A stretch of DNA of 5,122 nt from Promethearchaeota archaeon (GTDB lineage: Archaea > Asgardarchaeota > Lokiarchaeia > Sigyniarchaeales > Promethearchaeaceae), in contig WJKO01000812.1 in NCBI GenBank assembly GCA_014729055.1, positions 1 through 5,122 on the forward strand. The letters are read 5' to 3'. Shown here piece after piece: positions 1 through 5,122 of this stretch. Position 1 is the first letter of the stretch. The number at the start of each line of letters is the position of its first letter. The position numbers were made by a program, and so were the translations under genes. The notes beneath the pieces were generated by a model. The model saw only the letters and a list, made by a program, of their open reading frames with translations. It did not search any database and had not been told where the DNA came from.

Positions 1-8
1 AAATAGAA

Positions 9-17
9 TTAGATAAA
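9..17 (+). promoter_or_regulatory. Third copy of TTAGATAAA, upstream of the transglutaminase-like gene
   Basis: The 9-bp element repeated in the divergent promoter at 2848-2869 recurs exactly here, 17 nt before the ATG at 35. It is too close to the start to be the TATA box of a transcript that carries the GAGG at 23-26. It may instead be an operator-like site, part of a longer promoter cut off by the window edge, or chance in AT-rich DNA. Confidence 0.25.
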
Positions 18-22
18 AAATT

Positions 23-26
23 GAGG
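23..26 (+). promoter_or_regulatory. Shine-Dalgarno GAGG that decides the start of the transglutaminase-like gene
   Basis: GAGG lies upstream of two in-frame ATG codons, at 29 and 35. The gap to the ATG at 29 is only 2 nt, too short for initiation. The gap to the ATG at 35 is 8 nt, which is normal. This favours the second ATG. It is the only convincing ribosome binding site seen ahead of a gene in this window. Confidence 0.55.
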
Positions 27-34
27 ACATGTTG

Positions 35-1381
35 ATGAAGATACAGAAAAAACAATTCATAAAGATTACCCGGTTAATATTAATTATTACTGCTTTTTTC
101 AGTCCATTTGGATCATATTTCATAAAGAATCAAAATACTTATTTGATCCATCCATCGTTAGAAATATTTTCCTCTGAAATATCAGATATGTCTTCAGCAC
201 CCTCAATAGGTTATTCATATCGAACAAATATAACCTATAATCTTCAATATAATTGGACTTTCTGGTATGGATCTATGGCAACAGAAAACGTAGAAATGTG
301 GTTCCCCCTTATTCAAAATCATACACATCCACAGATGTCAGGGGTCGGACCGCAACAAGAATCCAATTTATTATTGAATGTCAGTAATTATGAAGATTTT
401 TCTCTTCCTGATTACAACTTTGATCCTGAAGACGATTACAACAATTCATATGAGTATTTTGGGATTAACCTAAATCAATATTCGCAAGATTTCTCGTACA
501 ATTCAAGTTATGATATAACCTTGAGAGAACTTGTTTGGGATGTCGATTCTAACAATATTGGCGAGTATGATCCAATTGATCCATTATTTGTAAACAATAC
601 TGGTCCAGAAGATTATCTTAACACATTAGATCCAGACTTAATAGATTTATCAAATGAAATATGCTTAGGCAAGTCCACTGTTTTAGCGAAAGCAAGAGCC
701 GTTTATGATTGGATGATAGATGATAATAACTTAGTATATGACATTCAAAATGTAGAGCAATCTGCATCAGACTTTTATATCTCCAGAGTTGGAGATTGCT
801 CTGAATTTTCAAATTTAATGGTAACACTTCTTAGAATCCAAGACATACCCGCGAGGAAAGTGGTTGGACTTACTATACTAGATGGCAATTTAGAGGATGG
901 GTTTAAACCCATAAAAAATCCGATAAAAGGACAGTCGTGGTACTACGTTGAGAAATTTAGATATAATCAAGAGATCATCGAACTGAACATACCTGGTCAT
1001 GCATGGATTGAATATTATATTCCAGGCTATGGATGGATCCCATGTGACCCCACATGGGGTTACGGAGGAGGAGACTATTTCAATCGAATTGATGCAAGTC
1101 ATATCACTTGGAATGTTGGTCAGAATTTTGGAGGAGGAATAGATCCTCAATTACCGGGTACTGCAACAGAAATGAGTATTGTCCCCAGCTTGTGGTGTAA
1201 CCAAATAGATCAAGTTGCGTTTGATTTAGAGATTCGAGTAAAGGTGCTTAATTCAGAATATTATTATAATTCTACTTTATGGATACTTGTGGCTGTGCTG
1301 ATTATTGTAAGCATAGTTTCATTAATAATATATGTGACAATCAGATCAAGGCAGAAAAAACAATTGGAAACTGCATACTAA
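35..1381 (+). CDS. Membrane-anchored extracytoplasmic transglutaminase-like protein
   Basis: Transglutaminase-like (papain-fold) protein, probably a protease, amidase or cross-linking enzyme acting outside the cytoplasmic membrane; its substrate cannot be told. Residues below are counted from the ATG at 29. A basic N-terminus is followed by a hydrophobic segment (about 13-32), read as a signal peptide or anchor. Residues 60-170 look beta-rich and contain VEMWFPLIQN, like the 'WlPlP' strand that often precedes transglutaminase cores. The catalytic triad is visible: Cys257 in VGDCSEFSNLM, His324 in GHAWIEYY and Asp340 in WIPCDPTWG. A second transmembrane helix (about 416-437) is followed by a short basic tail, so the catalytic domain should face outside. 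Eight N-X-S/T sequons lie outside the membrane segments, as expected of an archaeal surface glycoprotein. The start at 35 is chosen because GAGG at 23-26 is correctly spaced for it; the ATG at 29 would add two residues. The gene converges on the GTPase gene with a 26-bp gap. The fold call is firm; the reaction is unknown. Confidence 0.9.
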   Translation: MKIQKKQFIKITRLILIITAFFSPFGSYFIKNQNTYLIHPSLEIFSSEISDMSSAPSIGYSYRTNITYNLQYNWTFWYGSMATENVEMWFPLIQNHTHPQMSGVGPQQESNLLLNVSNYEDFSLPDYNFDPEDDYNNSYEYFGINLNQYSQDFSYNSSYDITLRELVWDVDSNNIGEYDPIDPLFVNNTGPEDYLNTLDPDLIDLSNEICLGKSTVLAKARAVYDWMIDDNNLVYDIQNVEQSASDFYISRVGDCSEFSNLMVTLLRIQDIPARKVVGLTILDGNLEDGFKPIKNPIKGQSWYYVEKFRYNQEIIELNIPGHAWIEYYIPGYGWIPCDPTWGYGGGDYFNRIDASHITWNVGQNFGGGIDPQLPGTATEMSIVPSLWCNQIDQVAFDLEIRVKVLNSEYYYNSTLWILVAVLIIVSIVSLIIYVTIRSRQKKQLETAY

Positions 1382-1387
1382 GCTATA

Positions 1388-1423
1388 AAATCAACGATTT
1401 CATTTATTTAAATATAATTTTTT
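1388..1423 (+). terminator. Candidate terminator: small hairpin plus T-tract after the transglutaminase-like gene
   Basis: Seven bases after the stop at 1381 there is a perfect 5-bp inverted repeat, AAATC (1388-1392) and GATTT (1396-1400), with an AAC loop. T-rich DNA follows, ending in T6 at 1418-1423. Archaeal RNA polymerase terminates on oligo-T, so the T-run is the more credible signal; the stem is short and AT-rich. The T6 lies inside the 3' end of the opposing GTPase gene. No comparable T-run follows the GTPase stop on the other strand. Confidence 0.3.
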
Positions 1424-2838
1424 ATAAGAGGACGAATTTTATTCTTGAATTTACTCAGATATCCATCGAACTTTGGCAAGCTTTCTATATCTTTAAGCTG
1501 TAACAACAAAAAGAATTCCTTTCTATCGATATAAAATTTCTTTAATACAATATTTATGTTTCCAAATTCCCAAACTACAAAATCGTCATTCAATATATCA
1601 AATTCCTCAAATTTAAGGAATATATTATAAAAGTTTGATTCACTGAGCTCTATGAACTTGCCAACAACCGCATTTTCCGAGTAATCTGAAAGAATAATTG
1701 AATTTTTTGCCACTAATAACCCAGCACTTGCGTTCATTTTTCGGGAGATCCATTTCAAATGTTTTCTAAATATTTCACGATTGGGGCTCAATTGAGCTAT
1801 TCCATAGGAGAAAGCTGAAATTATAGTCCAGTGGTCAAAAATAGTTGTATTAAAGAATTTAAGAACCCATTTTGTATAAGAATCCTTAATATGTTTTTTA
1901 TAATTGTTAATACGTTCTAACACATCAAGATCCGTTTGTATATCGGGATCAAATTTATGAAATACTATGATAATGGGGGGATATTGTTTAAAACTATCAA
2001 GAGTTGTGAGAAGTTGATGCAAATAGCTCTGGGCTTCTTCAATTCGCTTTTCATCTTGAATATCAATAATATAGAACATTAAGTCAACTTCACTGAGATA
2101 AATTTCAGCATTTTTAAAGTAGTTTGTCCGATAGTTTTCTTGACCGCCAAAATCCCATTCCAATAGATCAGTTCCCAATAATCGTCTTTGCTGCCTTTGA
2201 ATACCCTTTGTTGCGGTTATTCCAATCAGTTCAGAATATCTCTGTTGCACGTTGGTTAAAAAGGAGGTTTTTCCAGAATTATCTAATCCATTAAATATGA
2301 TTTTCATTTTCTTTATTAATTTATTTGTAGTCGGATCTGTGAGGTCAAAATGTTCCAATTCCTCTCTAAAATCTTCCATAATCTCTTTGACCTTGTTATC
2401 TGGAAGTGGATTTTGCAATTTTACGGCAGTACGATCCAATAAAACACGTAAGGTTTTCACATTCTCATATAAAAAATTCGTGTCCTTTTCCTTTACTAAT
2501 ATTGTAAGAGTTGCTGCTTTGGCTTTGCCACGAGCGTTAGGATCCTTTATTAAGAAGAAGTACGTTATACCCACCATATTTATATCCGGAAAGGGTAAAA
2601 TACCAAAATACTTCACATTCTCATAAGCATAACCATTTTGATATACACCTTCTCCCATTAATAGACTTATGCTTTTCATAGCAATATCCATTTGATCCTC
2701 TTCTTCTATTTTAGGATGACAATATATGGGAGTAGGTCCACTTTCATCTATGAAAATACTAAACTCAACGATTACAATCACAGACTTCTTATCGATACCC
2801 CTTAAATTAGCACCGATCAAAAAATTTAACACACTCAA
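1408..2838 (-). CDS. Rag/Gtr-like small GTPase with N-terminal longin-like and C-terminal roadblock-like domains
   Basis: GTP-binding switch protein of the Ras superfamily, 476 residues, where a bare G domain is about 170-200. Residues 17-142 look like a longin/roadblock-type alpha/beta domain (FSIFIDESGPTPIYCHP near the start). Residues 143-178 are a charged helical linker. The G domain (about 179-365) shows G1 GLDNSGKTS (184-192), a likely switch I Thr210 in TATKG, G3 WDFGGQ (228-233) and G4 HKFD (294-297). HKxD in place of NKxD, followed by TTIFDHW...AFSYGIAQLSP (331-352), closely matches RagC (TSIYDHSIFEAFS...LIP) from memory. The P-loop (GLDxxGKT) is more Arf-like. Residues 366-476 fit the roadblock-type C-terminal domain through which Rag proteins dimerise. 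No membrane segment or N-terminal lipidation motif is seen; a cytoplasmic or peripheral protein is inferred. The start is TTG at 2838; GTG at 2832 is an alternative. An in-frame TAG lies upstream, the next ATG is codon 50, and no Shine-Dalgarno is present. GTPase identity is very sure, Rag affinity likely, the N-terminal domain call tentative. Confidence 0.93.
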   Translation of the reverse strand: MSVLNFLIGANLRGIDKKSVIVIVEFSIFIDESGPTPIYCHPKIEEEDQMDIAMKSISLLMGEGVYQNGYAYENVKYFGILPFPDINMVGITYFFLIKDPNARGKAKAATLTILVKEKDTNFLYENVKTLRVLLDRTAVKLQNPLPDNKVKEIMEDFREELEHFDLTDPTTNKLIKKMKIIFNGLDNSGKTSFLTNVQQRYSELIGITATKGIQRQQRRLLGTDLLEWDFGGQENYRTNYFKNAEIYLSEVDLMFYIIDIQDEKRIEEAQSYLHQLLTTLDSFKQYPPIIIVFHKFDPDIQTDLDVLERINNYKKHIKDSYTKWVLKFFNTTIFDHWTIISAFSYGIAQLSPNREIFRKHLKWISRKMNASAGLLVAKNSIILSDYSENAVVGKFIELSESNFYNIFLKFEEFDILNDDFVVWEFGNINIVLKKFYIDRKEFFLLLQLKDIESLPKFDGYLSKFKNKIRPLIKNYI

Positions 2839-2876
2839 TAGTTTTAATTTATCTAAGAATTTTATCTAATGATATA
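2839..2876. promoter_or_regulatory. Compact divergent promoter between the GTPase and nuclease genes, with repeated TTTATCTAA
   Basis: Only 38 bp separate the two divergent start codons, and neither gene has a Shine-Dalgarno sequence, which suggests leaderless mRNAs. A 9-bp direct repeat TTTATCTAA (TTAGATAAA on the - strand) occurs at 2848-2856 and 2861-2869. The left copy lies 21-29 nt upstream of the + strand ATG at 2877. The right copy lies 23-31 nt upstream of the - strand TTG at 2838. Both are where an archaeal TATA box would sit for a leaderless transcript. The two core promoters must overlap, so TBP/TFB binding in one direction could exclude the other. The positions are seen; the promoter function is inferred. 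Confidence 0.5.
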
Positions 2877-4004
2877 ATGTTTCAAATGAATATAAAATTT
2901 GCAAGATTAATTCATAAAATCAGTGATTTTCTAATAGAAATTGGGAATTTGAGAAAGGAAAAAAAATTGCGAAAGAAAGGATTTTATTATATTCCAATAG
3001 ATTATCTGGCAGAAGAACTCAAATGCCCCATTGACACTCTAAAGAAGTTACCAGAATTAGCGAAATACGGAATCGAAATCGTCGAAGATGAGGAAATAAT
3101 TGTAAAGACACAGAATCGATATAGCGAACATCTGGAGAACAAATCGATTCAAGAAGAAATGCCAAACTATCCGTTTACTACGGCATTTGATCTAAAATTA
3201 AGTGGAGCTAATCCTAATAATAAAAATAATAATAATCAAATAATAAACAATGATAATAACAATACAGAGAACGCTTGTTCTTGTAATGCAGCTCTAAGAA
3301 AATTAAAACAACGAAATTATGATCATGGACTCTATTTCATTAAAAATACTAATAGATTTATAGATGAATCGCTAGCAATTCTAGGAATCAATAAAGTCCT
3401 GAAATTGTTTGATTGGAAGAATTTTGAAGAGTTTATTGCATTTGTGTTGAATAATTTTGGATATCATGTTATTTTAAATTTTAGATTCTCCATAAAAAAA
3501 TCGAATGAGAATGCAGGGATGATAAGTCGAACCACGAAAAAGCCCCAAAAAAGATTTGAAATCGATATTCTTGGTATAAAAGATCGCACTATCTTGTGCA
3601 TCGATGCAAAATATTGGAGAAGAAAACATGATATAGGAGGAAGCCTATGTACATCAGGTAATCGCCAAAGAAAAAGAGCTCAGATACTGGCTAAGGATAA
3701 GGAAGCAATAACTAAAATGTTTCAAAGCCTAGGAAGATTAGTAAGTCAAAAAGAAATAGTAAAAATACAATCTCATAAGATAAAGAATAAAGATAAATCC
3801 GAAATGGTTTCCAAGCATTGGTTTTGGATATTTCCTGCAATAATTTACTGCGGTCCCACAACGAGAAAAATTAACAATCAAGGTGTTCCCTTGATTTCTC
3901 TTGAGCAATTTCCAAATTTTATGCAAAGTTTTGAACAAAATAGAAGTTATTTCGTTAGATATAAAGTCAAGAGTATTTCAATTCAATCAAAATTGTTTGA
4001 TTAA
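2877..4004 (+). CDS. Winged-helix plus PD-(D/E)xK nuclease-like protein (archaeal Mrr/resolvase-related type)
   Basis: Putative DNA-binding endonuclease of the restriction-endonuclease-like fold; its target is unknown. Residues 37-78 read as a winged helix-turn-helix: helix IDYLAEELK, a recognition helix from PIDTLKKLPEL, then a hairpin wing IEIVEDEEIIVK. An Asn-rich linker (112-132) separates this from the nuclease part. There, WKNFEEF (180-186) supplies the first acidic residue (Glu184 or Glu185), FEIDILG gives Asp230, and CIDAKYW gives Asp243 and Lys245. RQRKRAQIL (263-271) matches the 'A..Q..RA' helix that follows in archaeal relatives. The C-terminus (FPAIIYCG...GVPLISLEQF) resembles that family's final strands. 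Lys-rich insertions at 205-225 and 290-312 make it longer than simple relatives. The ATG at 2877 has no Shine-Dalgarno but a TATA-like element 21-29 nt upstream; ATG 2886 is an alternative. Its TAA shares bases with the stop of the opposing Roadblock gene. The motifs look intact, so it should be active. A repair, resolvase or defence role cannot be separated from sequence alone. Confidence 0.85.
   Translation: MFQMNIKFARLIHKISDFLIEIGNLRKEKKLRKKGFYYIPIDYLAEELKCPIDTLKKLPELAKYGIEIVEDEEIIVKTQNRYSEHLENKSIQEEMPNYPFTTAFDLKLSGANPNNKNNNNQIINNDNNNTENACSCNAALRKLKQRNYDHGLYFIKNTNRFIDESLAILGINKVLKLFDWKNFEEFIAFVLNNFGYHVILNFRFSIKKSNENAGMISRTTKKPQKRFEIDILGIKDRTILCIDAKYWRRKHDIGGSLCTSGNRQRKRAQILAKDKEAITKMFQSLGRLVSQKEIVKIQSHKIKNKDKSEMVSKHWFWIFPAIIYCGPTTRKINNQGVPLISLEQFPNFMQSFEQNRSYFVRYKVKSISIQSKLFD
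3210..3272 (+). repeat. AAT/AAC trinucleotide-rich tract encoding an Asn-rich linker
   Basis: A run of mostly AAT and AAC codons with AAA, CAA and GAT interruptions encodes residues 112-132, about two thirds of them Asn, in the nuclease-like protein. It lies between the winged-helix and nuclease domains and is probably a flexible linker. The in-frame AAT runs suggest growth by replication slippage, so its length may vary between strains. The reading frame is kept across it. Confidence 0.75.
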
Positions 4005-4016
4005 ACTGCATTTTTT
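3985..4016 (+). terminator. Hairpin plus T6, candidate terminator of the nuclease-like gene
   Basis: A perfect 7-bp inverted repeat, AATCAAA (3985-3991) and TTTGATT (3996-4002), with a 4-nt ATTG loop overlaps the stop codon. Eight bases later there is T6 at 4011-4016. This arrangement resembles an intrinsic terminator for the + strand transcript, and oligo-T alone can suffice in archaea. The T-run sits in the 3' end of the opposing Roadblock gene. The hairpin could form in either transcript, but no T-run follows it on the - strand. Confidence 0.4.
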
Positions 4017-5122
4017 CTTAGGTTTCTCTTTGCAAAGAAAAGCTCGACCTGTTTTTTGACTTTCGTCTTCGCAATATTGACAACACCAATTTTTGCACGG
4101 GGTCCTGTCAGTAACAGGAGATATAAGTTTTTCATAATAGGGGCTAAAAACAAAGTCCCTTGTGATCCTTGTAACGTTGCGAATTGGAGATCCCCGCATT
4201 CTAATGATAGAATAATGTCTGTTCCTATGTTTCCAAGAGTGTTGGCGATCGTTGCTATTAATGCTTGATTAATTCTTCTTGAAACTGCCGCAGCTAAAAT
4301 CGACCCATTAACATCAACTAATGCCGAGGCTTCAATACTCGTGTCGATTTCTGATAATCCTACTAGTATTTCATTAAGATTATCGGGTATTTTTTGCTCG
4401 AAAGTGAGAGATTCTTCTTCACTAAGTGATTTCTTTTTTACCTTTTTTTTCTTATAGAGGGGTCCAATATCTCTATTTAGTATCTTCATTGCGTGGGTCA
4501 TTGCCATCTCCATTTTATCACGGTCAAGCGATCTCGTTCTTTTTTGAACCGGCTCTTTATCAAATCTCTGTTCTTGAGATCTTGGTTGTCTTATTTTTAC
4601 TTTTCTCTTCTTAGTTACGGGTTTGCTCTGAATATTCTTCTGACTTTGTTGTGCAGTGGGTTTTTGTGCTCGATCTGGTCTAAAATATTTATTAATTTTT
4701 ACTTTTGGTTTTTCTTTTTCCTCAGGTGCTTCTGGTTGTTTTTGGTATTGTTGGCGTTGTTGAGCCCTTCTATAATTAGATGCTAAAGATGTCTGCGCTG
4801 GTTTTGGTATAATGAAACTTTGGGAACTATCTGGCGGTGGTATCGATTGCAAGGGAGGTTGTTTATTATCATTACTATCAATTGGTCTCGAAAAAAAGCC
4901 CATACCAGGACCCATTGGTCCCTTAGGAATCGGTTTTGCAGCGTCAGTTTGTTTTTTATCTATCGGTATTAATCGAATATCGTCTTCTTCAGCAGTTTCT
5001 TGAACTTGCGGTTTTTTTATTTTTGGTTTCGTTTTTTTCTTCTTTCTTCTACTTCTCGTCGTTGGTCGCCGTCTTACGATAGTTGTAATATGTCCCATTG
5101 ATTGTAACAAAGGTGTTCCACA
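4001..5122 (-). CDS. Roadblock/LC7-domain protein with long basic disordered N-terminal region (partial, N-terminus beyond window)
   Basis: Roadblock/LC7 (MglB-like) proteins bind and regulate small GTPases or act as scaffolds; that role is inferred here. Residues are counted from the TTG at 5110. The domain spans about 243-358: helix LNEILVGLSEID, strands ASALVDVNGSILAAAV, helix INQALIATIANTLG, strands DIILSLECGDLQFATLQG and TLFLAPIMKNLYLLLLTG, then a last helix to about 360. The preceding 235 residues are low-complexity, rich in Lys, Arg, Pro and Gln, and probably disordered. They hold basic patches (RRKKKKTKPKIKK, TKKRKVKIR, YKKKKVKKK) and acidic EE clusters, suggesting binding to nucleic acid, acidic membrane or protein. 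The frame stays open to the window edge, reading Cys-Gly-Thr-Pro-Leu-Leu-Gln-Ser before the ATG at 5098. This looks like the last knuckle of a zinc ribbon, so the gene is called partial. If it is complete, ATG 5098 or TTG 5110 would be the start. Its stop overlaps that of the convergent nuclease-like gene. Confidence 0.85.
   Translation of the reverse strand, partial: CGTPLLQSMGHITTIVRRRPTTRSRRKKKKTKPKIKKPQVQETAEEDDIRLIPIDKKQTDAAKPIPKGPMGPGMGFFSRPIDSNDNKQPPLQSIPPPDSSQSFIIPKPAQTSLASNYRRAQQRQQYQKQPEAPEEKEKPKVKINKYFRPDRAQKPTAQQSQKNIQSKPVTKKRKVKIRQPRSQEQRFDKEPVQKRTRSLDRDKMEMAMTHAMKILNRDIGPLYKKKKVKKKSLSEEESLTFEQKIPDNLNEILVGLSEIDTSIEASALVDVNGSILAAAVSRRINQALIATIANTLGNIGTDIILSLECGDLQFATLQGSQGTLFLAPIMKNLYLLLLTGPRAKIGVVNIAKTKVKKQVELFFAKRNLRKNAV

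Noticed and set aside
1279..1503. Open frame of 74 codons on the + strand
   Set aside because: It overlaps the end of the transglutaminase-like gene in another frame and the 3' end of the GTPase gene. It has no ribosome binding site or recognisable domain.
1789..1818. SAFSYG read as a canonical G5 (SAK) motif of the GTPase
   Set aside because: Alignment by eye with RagC places this segment at 'EAFS', after the TSIYD block. TTIFDHW is the likelier G5-equivalent position, so SAFS was not used as G5 evidence.
2252..2626. Open frame of 124 codons on the + strand
   Set aside because: It lies entirely antisense to the N-terminal part and P-loop of the GTPase gene, which has clear motifs.
3270..3290. 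Cys-x-Cys in the nuclease-like protein as a zinc site
   Set aside because: Only two nearby cysteines (residues 134 and 136) are present, with no second CxxC or His/Cys pair at usual spacing.
4583..4612. KKRKVK motif in the Roadblock protein, similar to the SV40 nuclear localisation signal
   Set aside because: Basic clusters are repeated throughout this low-complexity region, and the organism looks archaeal, so a nuclear import signal is not supported.
4426..4786. Two + strand open frames rich in Phe and Leu, resembling small membrane proteins
   Set aside because: They are the antisense of the Lys/Gln/Arg-rich region of the Roadblock gene, whose reverse complement naturally gives Phe/Leu/Ser codons. 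The coding signal is on the - strand.
1..5122. tRNA, rRNA, CRISPR array, insertion sequence or attachment site
   Set aside because: No cloverleaf-like segment, regularly spaced repeats, transposase motifs or terminal inverted repeats were seen. The gaps between genes are 38 bp or less.

Overview
The window looks like a piece of an Asgard (Lokiarchaeia/Heimdallarchaeia-type) archaeal chromosome. It is AT-rich with tightly packed genes. It encodes a Rag/Gtr-like small GTPase and a Roadblock/LC7-domain protein, alongside a nuclease family typical of archaea. Two of its genes lack any Shine-Dalgarno sequence and have TATA-like elements where leaderless archaeal transcripts need them. The assignment rests on gene content read by eye, not on a phylogeny.

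Layout, left to right. (1) A + strand gene (35-1381) encodes a membrane-anchored extracytoplasmic transglutaminase-like protein with a visible Cys-His-Asp triad. (2) After a 26-bp convergent gap, a - strand gene (1408-2838) encodes a three-domain GTPase: an N-terminal longin/roadblock-like alpha/beta domain, a G domain with Rag/Gtr hallmarks, and a C-terminal roadblock-like domain. (3) A 38-bp divergent promoter region (2839-2876) carries a direct repeat of a 9-bp element. (4) A + strand gene (2877-4004) encodes a winged-helix plus PD-(D/E)xK nuclease-like protein with an Asn-rich linker. (5) Its stop codon overlaps that of a convergent - strand gene (4001 to beyond the right edge). That gene encodes a long, basic, Pro/Gln/Lys-rich disordered region followed by a Roadblock/LC7 domain; its N-terminus lies outside the window.

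The four genes do not form an operon: orientation alternates +, -, +, -. The functional link that stands out is between the Rag-like GTPase and the Roadblock protein one gene away. In eukaryotes, Rag GTPases dimerise through C-terminal roadblock domains and dock on the Ragulator complex, which is built largely of roadblock proteins. Bacterial and archaeal Roadblock/MglB proteins also regulate small GTPases. A GTPase-regulator relationship here is inference from proximity and domain type. Nothing in the sequence ties the nuclease or the transglutaminase to it.

No tRNA, rRNA, CRISPR array, insertion sequence or attachment site was recognised. No stretch over 300 bases is without a gene.
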